Origin: Minicystis rosea
GTDB taxonomy: Bacteria; Myxococcota_A; Polyangia; Polyangiales; Polyangiaceae
Assembly: GCA_001931535.1 (NCBI GenBank)
Contig: CP016211.1
Span: 5,067,573 to 5,131,572 of the forward strand
Reading direction: 5' to 3'
Length of the DNA stretch: 64,000 nucleotides
Positions 36,640 through 46,173 of this stretch are shown in pieces. Below the pieces are notes generated by a model. That model saw only the letters and a list, made by a program, of their open reading frames with translations, was not told the DNA's origin and ran no database searches. Each line of letters opens with the position of its first letter. Position 1 is the first letter of the stretch. The translations under genes and the position numbers were made by a program.

Positions 36640-36929
36640 GGCGGCGGCCCGCCATCATCGAGCAGCCGGGCGTCCAGTGTCTCGACGATGTGCTCGCTCT
36701 CGATCTCGGCGGTGACCGTAGCCTCGAGGCGGAAGCGCGCGCGCATGCCACTGTCGGCGAGGATGGCGGGCAGCATGACCTTGAGCGCCCGGCGCTTGCG
36801 CGTCCGCTGATCGATCACCTCGTACACGGTGCCCATACCGCCGGCCTTGAGGCAGCGTACGACCTCGTAGCGGCCGTGAAAGAGGCGGCCTTCCATCAGC
36901 ACGACGGGTTGGGCTGCCTCAGCACCCAT
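36640..36929 (-). pseudogene. N-terminal remnant of a Ser/Thr protein kinase gene
   Basis: The start is intact and encodes the kinase N-lobe: LFHGRYEVVRCLKAGGMGTV (Gly loop), YEVIDQRTRKRRALKVMLP (invariant Lys), SEHIVETLDA. After ~95 residues kinase similarity stops at about 36640 and the frame continues into unrelated sequence overlapping the 3' end of the FG-GAP gene. The catalytic loop and DFG are absent, so it is inactive. Confidence 0.8.
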
Positions 36930-37372
36930 CCGTTGTCCTCCGTCGATTTCGGGAGCCGCGCCACGGTAGGTCGCCTCGCGCGATGGCGGTGAGCGACACG
37001 TTGGGGCGGGGCAGCAGCAAGGCTTGGTACTCTACCGGAGCGCTGCCGCGGCGCTGGGCGCGTGGATGGTTCGCTTCAGCCAGCGCGCCAGGGTGACGAC
37101 CTCGTGGCGGTCTTCGATCGACATCGGAAGGAACGCTGATATGCGCGCCAGCCACGTGGGGGCGCGACACGGGAGCGCCCCGCGGCCGAAGTCATCCAGG
37201 ACGCGGCCCGAGCGCGTGACGATGCAACGCGACCTCGGCGAGCCGAGCTCGGAACCGCGCGACAGCGAGGCGCCGAGCCGGTGGTCGAGGCGAGAGCGCT
37301 ACGATGTCCTCCCCTCCCCCGGCTCCGGGTCGTCTCCGTCGACGAGCTCGGCGCGCACGCGGCCTCGATGGG
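36930..37372. other. Region without a clear gene
   Basis: 443 bases. A 30-codon minus-strand frame (37032-37124) encodes MSIEDRHEVVTLARWLKRTI followed by HAPSAAAALR; it looks more like the end of a longer protein than a gene of its own. Nothing else is supportable. Confidence 0.35.
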
Positions 37373-38416
37373 TCAGCAGCCGCCGTCGCTGGGGCAGAGA
37401 TCCTTCCCGATCACGCTCTGACTGACATCCTTCGTCTTCTGGTAGACGCGCACGTAGTCGACCTCCAGCCCTTGCGGGAACGCGGCGTCGTCGATCCCGT
37501 GCCGACCCGCCCACTGGCCGCCGATGGCCAGGTTGAGCAGCACGTGGGCGTAGCCGGCGTCGGTCCCGTCGTCGTGAACCCACTTGTAGCCGCGCTGCAC
37601 GATCATCTTGCCGTCGACGTACGTCGCCGCGCTCGTCTCGTCCCAGAGCAGGGAGATGACGTGGAAGTCGTCCGGGAAGTCGAACGGCGCTGACCAGAAC
37701 GTCCATTGCTTGTTGAAAGCAGGGTCGTTGAAGAGGAACGCCGAGCCCTGCGCGCCGTGGTCGACGACCCCGGTGTGCAGCATGTTCACCTTGTCCTCGA
37801 CGCCGTTGTTGACGAACTCGAAGATGTCAATCTCCGGCGGCCACGGGGGCACCTCGGCGTTGAGCCAGAAAGCGGGCCAGACGCCGAGGCCGCCCGGCAT
37901 CTTCACCCGGGCCTCGAAATAACCATATCTCATGATGGTCTTCGAGCGGAGCATCCCAGATTCGTAGTTGATCGCCGTGGGGCCACCGTCGCTCACCTTG
38001 CGCGCGGTGAGCTTGATCGAGCTCCCGGTCATGACGTGATTGCCCTGCTCGCGATAGAGCTGTTGCTCGTCATTGAGGCGATCGAGCGTGCCATTGCTGT
38101 AGACATAGCGTGTCCACCATTTCGACGTGTCGAGCGCGGGCTCGTCGAACTCGTCGCTGAACACGAGGCTGTAACCGCCCGGGACCCAGGGGCTGTCGAT
38201 TGGGCCGCTGCCACCGGTGCCGGTGGTGCTCGCGCCACCAGTGCTGGCGGTGCTCGCGCCGCCGGCACTGGTGACAGCCGTGCTCGCGCCACCGGTGCCG
38301 GCCGTGCTCGCGCTGCCGGCACCGGTGCCGCTGCTCGTCGTGCTGGGGGTGCCGTCGCTTCCGCCACCCGAGCACGCCGCGAGGAGCAACGCGCTGCCAA
38401 CCCAGATATTGTTCAT
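37373..38416 (-). CDS. GH16 beta-glucanase lipoprotein
   Basis: 347 residues. Signal peptide with ALLLAACSG lipobox, a ~55-residue Ser/Thr/Ala/Gly linker of repeated GGASTxxT units, then a GH16 jelly-roll: YSLVFSDEFDEPALDTSKWW at its start, YGYFEARVKMPGGLGVWPAF, and the catalytic EIDIFEF at ~193-199 (two acidic residues across EIDxxE). The C-terminal VDYVRVYQK strand is typical. It should cleave beta-1,3- or mixed-linkage glucans, possibly laminarin. The linker is a low-complexity repeat at DNA level. Confidence 0.92.
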   Translation of the reverse strand: MNNIWVGSALLLAACSGGGSDGTPSTTSSGTGAGSASTAGTGGASTAVTSAGGASTASTGGASTTGTGGSGPIDSPWVPGGYSLVFSDEFDEPALDTSKWWTRYVYSNGTLDRLNDEQQLYREQGNHVMTGSSIKLTARKVSDGGPTAINYESGMLRSKTIMRYGYFEARVKMPGGLGVWPAFWLNAEVPPWPPEIDIFEFVNNGVEDKVNMLHTGVVDHGAQGSAFLFNDPAFNKQWTFWSAPFDFPDDFHVISLLWDETSAATYVDGKMIVQRGYKWVHDDGTDAGYAHVLLNLAIGGQWAGRHGIDDAAFPQGLEVDYVRVYQKTKDVSQSVIGKDLCPSDGGC

Positions 38417-38483
38417 GCGAGTATCCTATCGAGTCGGAGCGCGCTGTCGACCGCGGGGTTCGTCGGTGGATTTGGCAATGGGC

Positions 38484-39602
38484 TCAGGGCAGAGCGCAGG
38501 AGGGGACCTGGATGAGGTAGTCGTGTGCTTTGGAGTCGTCCGCGCTCCCCCAGGTGGACGTGAACAGGACCTTGGTCAGATCGGGGCTCGCCACCGCCGT
38601 CGCCTCGCCGAAATAGCCGGCATCGCCGCCATGGGAGTGAGCGAGGTTGTAGATCTTGGGGTTCGCCGCCAGCTCCACCGCGACGATCTTCTGGTTGAAC
38701 CACTGCGTCGCGGGATTGCAGAAGACACCGCCCTTGGTGATCGCCAGATCGCTGTTCTCGGTCCGATCCTGCAGCTGTGTATAGCTGCTGAAGTCGGTCT
38801 TGTAGGCCCGCGTTCCCAGCGGGAGAGTCCATGAAGGAACGCAGTAGTCGCCCTTCGGGCTCGTCGAGATGTGGTCCGGCGATTCGGTCACGCTCATGTG
38901 CCCGAGGATCTCGTCGGTTGCCATGTCGTAAGAGATGAGGCCGTCGGCCACGAAGTTCCCCCCCGGCTGCACCGTGTGGCCGACTTCGACACACCAAATC
39001 TTGCCGTCGTCGGAGGGGCGCCCCTCGCCCGCGGTCCACATCCCCGTGGCGTTCGGAAAGAGCATCTTCACCCGCGAGCCCAGGTCGCGATGGACGACAC
39101 TCTGGTCCGTCGCGACGTCGTAGGTGCTGATCGTCAGCCCCTCAGCATGGCTCTGGAAGTAAGAGAGCTTGTTCGGATCGGTGACGTCCCAATTGGGCTC
39201 CTGGTCGTCGGCGAGAGAGAGTGTCTTCAGGAACGTGAAGGTCCCTTCGGCGTTCACCTGATAGAGGCGGAACCAGCCGTTGGAGCTGTCCTCGAGCGCT
39301 CGTGTGGAGTCGGCGTTGAACGCGGGCCGCCGGGAGAATTCGTGCCGCACACGCGTGGGGATGTCGCGGTCGGTCACCTGGGACGCCTCGGTCACGCGTG
39401 TCACCGTGAGGTGGTAGTGCTCGTCCGTGTAAGGCACGTTCAGCGCCGGACGCGGGAGGCTGGCCGTCGGCACCGAGGTGTCCTTGCCCTCCACCAGGGT
39501 GATGCAGCCGCCGCCGCTCGCGCCCCCGGTGGTCTCCAGCACGGGGTTCGGCACGCACGCTGCCACAAGCAAGGGCGCCGTCGCCCAGGGAAACCTCCTC
39601 AT
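38484..39602 (-). CDS. Secreted lipoprotein with propeller-like repeats
   Basis: 372 residues from ATG 39602, with AGGTG about 5 bases upstream. Signal peptide with PLLVAACVP lipobox. The mature protein has WD/TolB-like repeats (QEPNWDVTDPNKLSYFQSHA, LTISTYDVATDQSVVHRDLG, LISYDMATDEILGHMSVTES, SPDLTKVLFTSTWGSADDSK) of the kind found in oligogalacturonate-lyase-like and TolB-like propellers, plus several His residues (PDHIS, HSHGGD). Enzyme activity cannot be claimed. It lies in the same orientation as the GH16 gene 67 bases downstream; a shared transcript is possible. Confidence 0.75.
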   Translation of the reverse strand: MRRFPWATAPLLVAACVPNPVLETTGGASGGGCITLVEGKDTSVPTASLPRPALNVPYTDEHYHLTVTRVTEASQVTDRDIPTRVRHEFSRRPAFNADSTRALEDSSNGWFRLYQVNAEGTFTFLKTLSLADDQEPNWDVTDPNKLSYFQSHAEGLTISTYDVATDQSVVHRDLGSRVKMLFPNATGMWTAGEGRPSDDGKIWCVEVGHTVQPGGNFVADGLISYDMATDEILGHMSVTESPDHISTSPKGDYCVPSWTLPLGTRAYKTDFSSYTQLQDRTENSDLAITKGGVFCNPATQWFNQKIVAVELAANPKIYNLAHSHGGDAGYFGEATAVASPDLTKVLFTSTWGSADDSKAHDYLIQVPSCALP

Positions 39603-39692
39603 CGTCACCTCTTGTGCCCGGACGAGCTTCGTCCTGCGTGTGGGTACAAAGACACCGGGCTCGGTCGATCCGTCACGCGGAAGGTCGAAAAT

Positions 39693-40316
39693 TTACCACG
39701 CCCCGCGCACGGAGAGCCCAAGCGGGCCGATCGTCGCGGAGATCGCCGGCGTCGGGGCGCTGGCCGAGCTCGCACGTGGCGCGGTGGCGAAGAGGGCGCC
39801 CCCCACACCGGCCGCCGCGGCGCCGGCACCAAGCAGGACGAGGGCCGCGGTCTGTATGCCCCGCGCTTCGCCGAGCAGCGTGATGCCGCGGGCGTCTGCG
39901 CACGCCGAGAAGTCCGGTCTGCAATACTCTCGGGCGGCGCCGACCTTGTTCAAGGTCAAGATCCCGAGCACCCCCGCTGCGCTCAGCGCCGCGACGCCGG
40001 CTGCTCCAGCGGCGATCTCCGCGATGCGCCGCGCGGCGCCCGGCTTCGCGCCCGAGGGCGCATCCCGCTCGGATCGAGATTGAGGCGAGACGATCGGCAG
40101 GACGATGTCGACGTCGATCTGTTGCCCCTCCATCAGCATGACGTCCCTCTGCACCGACGCATATCCGGGCGCGGAGGCGGTGATCCGATGGCTGCCCGCA
40201 TCGACGGGGAGCGCATCTCCGAGAGCCGCCACGGGGAGCGGCCGGCCGTCACAGGCGAGCGCGAGCCCCTTCGGCGGGTCGGCCACGCGCACGCGCATGC
40301 GTGGCATGCCGATCAT
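39693..40316 (-). pseudogene. PEGA-type membrane protein lacking its N-terminal half
   Basis: About 207 codons beginning near MRVRVADPPKGLALACDGRP, a PEGA-like strand block (GSHRITASAPGYASVQRDV), then a charged stretch and two hydrophobic segments (AAGVAALSAAGVLGILTL, ALVLLGAGAAAAGVGGALF). In related myxobacterial proteins this half is preceded by a signal peptide and a ~150-residue TPR-like domain; here the DNA upstream to 40448 does not encode it. It is called a 5'-truncated gene; a genuine short variant starting at ATG 40316 cannot be excluded. Confidence 0.55.
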
Positions 40317-40448
40317 GGCGTAGCCGTGAGAGCGTACACGCTGCCCGGGCGAGCCGTCTCGGGGCTCGGTGGGGAGACGGCGTGCGGAGGGCGTCGCGCA
40401 GGAGGCCGACCCGTGCTCCGCTCGATGCGATCGCGCCGGCGGCGGATC

Positions 40449-41756
40449 TCAATTCGGCGCCAGCGCCACGCCGCGGAACGCGGTGTTCGCGGGCGCCGTG
40501 GCGATCTTCGTCGCGGCGGGGCTCGCGCTCCCGTCGTCGACGAGGGCGTAGACGTTCTCCGGATCCGAGACGATCAAGGTCACGCTCGCGCCCGTGACGG
40601 CGCCGGCGAGCCCGCGCAGGTCGCCGTTCAAGCCCTGGTTGAACGTCGTCGCGAGCTTCCATTGCGTGCCGTCGTAGGTCCACTTCTGCACGCCGCCGCC
40701 GTCGGTGGTGCCGCGATCGTCGGCCACGTAGCAGGTGTCGAGCCCGGGCACGGCGGCGTTGCGATCGAAGAGGGCGAACGAGAACGGGCTCGGTCCGCTC
40801 GCCGTCGGCATCCCAGGGAGCGCGCTCCCCGTGGTCATCGTGGTCGGCAACCCCGTGCCCACCGTGAACACGCTGAACATCGGAGATGCGCCCGCGACGC
40901 CGAAGAGCTGGCCATCGAAGACATGGGTCTGTCGCACGTTGTTCGGCAGGTTCCCCGTCTGGCCGACGAGCTGCACACCGCCCGTGGCGCCGAGGGCCAG
41001 GTGCCAGACGCCGCCCGTGTTGCCGGCGCCCGTGCCCGAGACCCAGAAGGCGGAGCCGTCGTTCGACGTCGCGCCGCGCACGTTGTCGGTGTTGAAGGCG
41101 CTGTCGAGGCGCGTGGAGGTGTCGATCGCGTAGCTCGCGTCGACGCGCGCCACGACGCGATTGACCGTCGCCGAGGGCTTGCCCTTGATCGACGCGACGC
41201 CGGGCGCCGACGCATAGCCGGCGAGCGTCACGTACTTGCCGTTCGCCGAGCGCGAGAGGCCACCTTCGGACGTCGCGGTCCCCGAGATGGCGAAGGGCTG
41301 GTTGTTGCCCACCACCGCCGTCGGCAGGGCCAGCGGGTTGTTCGCCTTCGCCACGAGCGAGCCGTCGAGGTTGCGCTCCTCGAGGAACGTCGCGGTGGAC
41401 GCGTTGCTGAGCTCGGCGGATCCATCGCCGACGCGCACCACCATGAACGTGACGGCATCCGTCCCGCCGCCCATGCCTCCCGTACCGCTGCTGCTGCTGC
41501 TCGATGCGTCGCTGCTGCTGCTGCTCGCGCTGCCCGACGAGCTGGTGGTCGCGCTGCTCGAGGAGGAGGTTGCAGCCCCGCCCGTGCCGCCGCTCGACGA
41601 GGAGGTCGCTGCGCCTCCGGTGTTGGAGCTCGTGCCCGAGGAGGACGAAGTGCTGCCCGATCCGCCGGTTCCGGAGCTGGTTCCGGTGCCTTCGGAGCCG
41701 CAGGCAGTCACGAGAATGGCCATGGAGAGGATGACGAGGTTGCTGGAGCTTCGCAC
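40449..41756 (-). CDS. Secreted lipoprotein with long Ser-rich linker, unknown function
   Basis: 435 residues from a GTG at 41756. The signal peptide (SSNLVILSMAILVTACGS) has lipobox VTAC, and the next ~75 residues are an extreme Ser/Thr/Gly linker encoded by runs of CTG/GCT repeats on the plus strand. The folded part reads as repeated beta segments (PFAISGTATSEGGLSRSANG, GVWHLALGATGGVQLVGQTG, VQKWTYDGTQWKLATTFNQG), suggesting a propeller. I cannot assign a function. Confidence 0.75.
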   Translation of the reverse strand: MRSSSNLVILSMAILVTACGSEGTGTSSGTGGSGSTSSSSGTSSNTGGAATSSSSGGTGGAATSSSSSATTSSSGSASSSSSDASSSSSSGTGGMGGGTDAVTFMVVRVGDGSAELSNASTATFLEERNLDGSLVAKANNPLALPTAVVGNNQPFAISGTATSEGGLSRSANGKYVTLAGYASAPGVASIKGKPSATVNRVVARVDASYAIDTSTRLDSAFNTDNVRGATSNDGSAFWVSGTGAGNTGGVWHLALGATGGVQLVGQTGNLPNNVRQTHVFDGQLFGVAGASPMFSVFTVGTGLPTTMTTGSALPGMPTASGPSPFSFALFDRNAAVPGLDTCYVADDRGTTDGGGVQKWTYDGTQWKLATTFNQGLNGDLRGLAGAVTGASVTLIVSDPENVYALVDDGSASPAATKIATAPANTAFRGVALAPN

Positions 41757-42007
41757 GACCGCGGCGTAGAACGAGCGGACGAACGCCACACGACTGGACG
41801 ACAGCAGCTCGATGTCGAGACCGTGGCAACGACGCGCGGGTCGCCATGCGATCCATGTCGCGACGCCCCCGCGAGCAGCAGGACGTCGCACCAGAGCCCG
41901 ATTCAGCGAGCGATGACCGGCACGGTCTGCGCGCCCGTAGGATCGATGTTCTTGCCCGCTCGACGACGGCGGTTGGGACACGGGAGCGCTATGGATGGAG
42001 CACGGTC

Positions 42008-43759
42008 ATGCAACGAGGCCGGGTGCGCCGTCTGCTCGGACGCTCCGTGCGAGCTGGGCTGAAAGCAGCCTCGGCGAGATGGCGTAGTCCGTGGGCTGCA
42101 TATGCCGTTCTGGTGTTCGGGCTCGCGATGACCGCGGCGCTCCTCCACGCGACGATGCGCCTCCTGCGCGCGGAAGACAGCAAGCGCTTCGATCACGAGG
42201 TGGCGATCACCGAGAGCGTGATCCAGCAGCGGATCGAGACGTACCTCACGATGCTGCACGGCGCGCGTGGCCTGTTCGCCACCGCCGGTGTCCTCCGCCG
42301 CGAGAGCTTCCACGCGTACGTGCAGGGCCTCCACCTCGCGGCGCGCACCCCGACACCCGAGGCGTTCGGCTTCATCCGGCGCGTCACGCGCGATGGGGTC
42401 GCGAACGAGGCGATCGAGGGTCGCCCGATCTGGCCCGCCGGCGATCGAGGCGAGCGCTTCGCCGTGCTCTACGTCGAGCCGTCCAGCGCGCAGAACGACG
42501 GCATGATCGGCTTCGACGTCGCGACGCAGCCCGCGCTCCGCGCCGCCGTCGAGAACGCGCGCCGCACGCGCCTCGCCGAGGCTACCGGGCGGGCCCCTTT
42601 CCCCGGCGCCGACGGGAACGCTCCCTCGGGCTTCTTCCTGATCGAGCCCATCTTCCAAGCCCCCGCGAGCGGCGCGGAGCCGCGCGTTCTCGTCGGGCTC
42701 GTCTTCGCCGGCTTCCGTGGGTCGGAGATGTTCGGTCACGTCTTCCCGGACGGGCATCGGCGCCCGATCGATTTCGAGGTGTACGATGGGCTCGAGCTCG
42801 GCACGGCGCACCTCCTCTACGATGACGACGACGAGCTGCGCGCGGCGCTGCCGCTCGAACGGCGCGCCTTCACTGCCCTCTCTCGCATCGACGTCTGCGG
42901 GCGCCCGTGGGCCATCAGCTTCGCGACGAGGCCGGAGTTCGTGTTTCGGTCGGAGCGCGGGCTCGCCGAGCTCGTGGGCGCGAGCGGCGCGATCGTCAGC
43001 CTGCTCCTCTTCGCCATCGTGCGGGAGCAATGGCGCGCGCGCGAGCGAGCGGAGGAAGCCGTCCGCCGGGGTGACGAGTTCCTCTGCATCGCTTCGCACG
43101 AGCTGAGCACGCCCCTCACGCCGCTCCGTCTCCAGCTCGAAGCGATCCGGGCCGTCTTTCGCGAGGGCCGGCCTCTCGATCGCGCGCGCCTCGACGCCAT
43201 GACCACCGTCGCTCACCGCCAGACGCTGCGCCTCGTGAGGCTCACCCTCGATCTGCTCGAGGCCACCCGGCTGAGCCGAGGGCGCCTCGAGCTGCACCGC
43301 CAGCACACCGATCTGCTCCAGGTCGCACGCGACGCCGTCGCGCGTTTCGCGAACGAAATCGCCCGGCACGGCGGCGAGATCCGCTTCGACGTCGCCGAGC
43401 CCGTCAGCGGTGATTGGGACCCGCAGCGCCTCGATCACGTCGTGACCAACCTGCTCGCGAACGCACTGCGCTACGGCCTCGGAAGGACCATCCACGTCGT
43501 CGTCGAACAGGCCCGCGATCACGTGGTCCGCCTCTCCATCGAGGATCACGGCATCGGCATCCCGCTCGAGGCTCACGAGCGCATCTTCAGGCGCTACGAG
43601 CGCCTCGCCTCGACGTTGCACGACCGTGGGGGGCTCGGGCTCGGGCTGTACGTCGCGCGGCACATCGTCGAGGCGCACGGGGGGACCATTCGCGTCCAGA
43701 GCAGCCCGGGCGCCGGCTCCACGTTCGTCGTCGAGCTGCCGCAGACGGCGCGGGCCTGA
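42008..43759 (+). CDS. CHASE-domain sensor histidine kinase
   Basis: 583 residues from ATG 42008. The membrane segment at ~28-50 is followed by a periplasmic CHASE-type domain (~60-290; LHGARGLFATAGVLRRESFH, EPIFQAPASGAEPRVLVGLV) and a second segment at ~315-335. The cytoplasmic part has the HisKA box ASHELSTPLTPLRLQ (His ~364), N box NLLANALRYG (~480), G1 DHGIGIP (~514) and G2 GGLGLGLYVARHIVEAHGG. CHASE domains sense small extracellular ligands. No response regulator is adjacent, so it is an orphan kinase here. Confidence 0.9.
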   Translation: MQRGRVRRLLGRSVRAGLKAASARWRSPWAAYAVLVFGLAMTAALLHATMRLLRAEDSKRFDHEVAITESVIQQRIETYLTMLHGARGLFATAGVLRRESFHAYVQGLHLAARTPTPEAFGFIRRVTRDGVANEAIEGRPIWPAGDRGERFAVLYVEPSSAQNDGMIGFDVATQPALRAAVENARRTRLAEATGRAPFPGADGNAPSGFFLIEPIFQAPASGAEPRVLVGLVFAGFRGSEMFGHVFPDGHRRPIDFEVYDGLELGTAHLLYDDDDELRAALPLERRAFTALSRIDVCGRPWAISFATRPEFVFRSERGLAELVGASGAIVSLLLFAIVREQWRARERAEEAVRRGDEFLCIASHELSTPLTPLRLQLEAIRAVFREGRPLDRARLDAMTTVAHRQTLRLVRLTLDLLEATRLSRGRLELHRQHTDLLQVARDAVARFANEIARHGGEIRFDVAEPVSGDWDPQRLDHVVTNLLANALRYGLGRTIHVVVEQARDHVVRLSIEDHGIGIPLEAHERIFRRYERLASTLHDRGGLGLGLYVARHIVEAHGGTIRVQSSPGAGSTFVVELPQTARA

Positions 43760-44172
43760 ATGGATGCGTCGGCGCGAGGCTCGGCACGGCGCATGGATCC
43801 GAGCACACCGATCGCGCCGTCCGTCGCCCGCCGCGCAGCCTTGCGTACGCTCGTGGAGCGCTCCATCGCGCAGCCATGGAAACCGCACGCAAGCGTGCTC
43901 GCGGTCGTCTTCAGCGCAAACCGCTCGGGATCGAGACGGTTGCCTGCAGCGTCGCGCGGAGGACGTACGGCGGGACCACGTGGTGGTCGTGCGTTTTGGA
44001 TCACGTCGATGGTGCGGATGAGCCCAGTCCTTCGATCGGCCGGCCTTGCACGCAACTGCGTCGCTCGATCCGAGCAACACCGACGTTGCCACATCTGTTC
44101 GGCTGCCCAGGCGCAGTTGCGTGTGCTCGATCGAGCGTCCGCGGATCTGGAAGCGCGAGCGCGCGCCTGCGG
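43760..44172. other. Region without a clear gene
   Basis: Frames are open on both strands (for example one starting MDASARGSARRMDPSTPIAP directly after the kinase stop), but no frame has convincing composition, a ribosome site or recognisable motifs. I leave it unannotated. Confidence 0.4.
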
Positions 44173-44658
44173 TCAGAGCTTTCGGTGCAGCACCAGCGCA
44201 TCGACGAGGCCCAACGTCGGGTGCGCGAACGCCTCGGGCAGCCGACCCACGACGGTGAAGCCGAAGCTCTGCCACAACCGCACGGCGCGCTCATTCGAGG
44301 CCACCACGAAGTTGAATTGCATCGCGCGGAAGCCCCGCGCCCGCGCGCGGTCGAGCGAGTGCGCGCACATGGCGCGGGCGACCCCGCGCCCCGTCGCGCC
44401 CTGGGCCGTCACGTACCCGCAGTTCGCCACGTGCGCCCCACCGCCCCGCTGGTTTGGATGGAGGAAGTAGGTGCCGACCACGAGGCCGTCCACTTCGGCG
44501 ACGAAGACCTCGTGCTCCGGCGCGCGCCAGTACTCGAGCGCTTCCTCGCGCCCGAGGTCGCGAGGCAAGGCGTACGTCTCACCAGCCCGGATCATCGGCT
44601 CGAGGATCGACCAGACCGCTTCGTCGTCGGCGTCGGTGCAAGCACGGATCGTCGTCAC
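44173..44658 (-). CDS. GNAT-family N-acetyltransferase
   Basis: 161 residues. The GNAT fold is clear: TIRACTDADDEAVWSILEPM at the start, FVAEVDGLVVGTYFLHP strands, the acetyl-CoA loop VTAQGATGRGVARAMCAHSL (Q/RxxGxG/A) and FVVASNERAVRLWQSFGFTV (the conserved N-x-x-A-x-x-L-Y/W-x-x-x-G-F motif). It transfers an acetyl group to an unknown amine. A possible substrate class is amino acids or antibiotics such as phosphinothricin, but that is a guess from overall resemblance. Confidence 0.92.
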   Translation of the reverse strand: MTTIRACTDADDEAVWSILEPMIRAGETYALPRDLGREEALEYWRAPEHEVFVAEVDGLVVGTYFLHPNQRGGGAHVANCGYVTAQGATGRGVARAMCAHSLDRARARGFRAMQFNFVVASNERAVRLWQSFGFTVVGRLPEAFAHPTLGLVDALVLHRKL

Positions 44659-44706
44659 GGCCTTGGCCTCTACCGCGAACCCGCGAACGGTTGCAACTGC
44701 ACGCGC

Positions 44707-46170
44707 TCAGGCGTCGGGCGTCGCGCGTGGCAAGCGGACGTGGACGCGCACCACGCCGGCCTCGCTCTCGGCCCAGATCGATCCGCCGTGCAGCTCGACG
44801 ATGCTCTTGGCGACGGCGAGCCCGAGGCCGGCGCCGCGCACCGGCGGCGCGCCGACCGCGTCGACGCGGAAGAAGCGCTCGAAGATCCGCGTCAGATCAG
44901 AGGCCGAGAGCGTGGGCCCAGTATTCTCGACGGTGATCTGGATCGCGCCGCCGGCGTCGCGGAGGCTCACGCGCACGTGGCCTGGAACGTGGCTGTACTT
45001 GATGGCGTTGCTGAGCAGGTTGTCGAGCACGCGCACGAGCCGGTCGGGATCGACCGCGAGCGGGGCGCGGCCTTTCGGCAGGTCGGTGTCGAGGGTGACG
45101 CCGGCGCTCTCGCAGAGCGGGACGTACTCGCTGGCGAGCTGCGCGACGAGCGCGTGGATGCAGACGACCCGCCGCGCGAGGCGGAGGTGCGGATCGCGCA
45201 GGCGCACATACTCGAAGAGATCCTCGATCATGCGCTGGAGCTGCTCGGCCTTGCCGTGCGCGATGCCGACGTAGTCCGCGAGCTGCGCGGCGCCGTCGTA
45301 GCGCCCGAGGCGCACGAGATCGAGGTAGCCGGTGATCGACGTGAGCGGCGTGCGCAGGTCGTGCGAGACGTGGGCGATGAGCTCGTCCTTCGTCCGCTCG
45401 GCGCGTCGCTCGGCCTCGATGTTCCGCTCGAGCGCATCGGCCATGGCATTGACGTTGCGCGCGAGCGCGCCGAGCTCGTCCTGGCCCTGATCGGAGAGGC
45501 GGTGGTCGAGCCTCCCCGCGGCGATGGCCGAGAGGCCCTCGCCGATGGTGCGGAGCTGCGCGAGCTTGCGCCGGGTGGCCACGAAGAAGAGGGCGACGAA
45601 GAGGAAGGGCCACGCGCCGCTCGTGACGGCGCGGACGATGCAGCCGGTGTGCTCGCGGCGCGGCACGCCCGCGACCAACAGGTAACCCGGCTCGCCGCGC
45701 TGGGTGACGGCGTAGACGACGGCGTAGTCGCCGTGGCCGTCGTAGCGCTCGGGCGCGGCCCGCTCCGCCGCCGCGACGCGGAGCGCACGGGGCACGTCGA
45801 CGTCGCCCGGCACGCTGCCCGCGGTCGCCAGCACCACGTGGCCGTCGCGGTTCACGACGCGCGCCGTGAGCGGACCGCTGTTGAATTTGTGCACGAGCCC
45901 GTCGAGGAGGCGCGCGATGGTGGCTACGTCGGCAGGTCGATCCGGCTCGTCGAGCGCGTGCGCGAGCGCCTGCCCCACCTCGTCGATGCGATCCATGCCG
46001 CGGGCGTGCTCGCGCGGCATTCGGTGAAAGGCGAGGTCGAGGAGGTTGATCGGCAAGGGGAGGACGAGCGCGCCGATCGCGCACAGCAGCATGCTGCCGA
46101 TGAGCTGGAGCCGTACGCTCCCGCGGATGGCGAGCAGCGCGCCGGCACGGCGGCGCAGGCCGGGGAGCAT
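44707..46170 (-). CDS. Two-component sensor histidine kinase
   Basis: 487 residues. Membrane segment at ~20-42, periplasmic sensor region ~45-185, second segment ~187-205, HAMP (LSAIAAGRLDHRLSDQGQDE), HisKA with HVSHDLRTPLTSITGYL (His ~270), and HATPase with NLLSNAIKYSH, a degenerate G1 box (VENTGP) and GAGLGLAVAKSIVELHGG. The gene starts 3 bases after the response regulator stop. It is the last gene of a four-gene operon with a lipid methyltransferase and a DedA protein, so its signal is likely envelope or lipid state. Confidence 0.92.
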   Translation of the reverse strand: MLPGLRRRAGALLAIRGSVRLQLIGSMLLCAIGALVLPLPINLLDLAFHRMPREHARGMDRIDEVGQALAHALDEPDRPADVATIARLLDGLVHKFNSGPLTARVVNRDGHVVLATAGSVPGDVDVPRALRVAAAERAAPERYDGHGDYAVVYAVTQRGEPGYLLVAGVPRREHTGCIVRAVTSGAWPFLFVALFFVATRRKLAQLRTIGEGLSAIAAGRLDHRLSDQGQDELGALARNVNAMADALERNIEAERRAERTKDELIAHVSHDLRTPLTSITGYLDLVRLGRYDGAAQLADYVGIAHGKAEQLQRMIEDLFEYVRLRDPHLRLARRVVCIHALVAQLASEYVPLCESAGVTLDTDLPKGRAPLAVDPDRLVRVLDNLLSNAIKYSHVPGHVRVSLRDAGGAIQITVENTGPTLSASDLTRIFERFFRVDAVGAPPVRGAGLGLAVAKSIVELHGGSIWAESEAGVVRVHVRLPRATPDA

Positions 46171-46173
46171 GCC

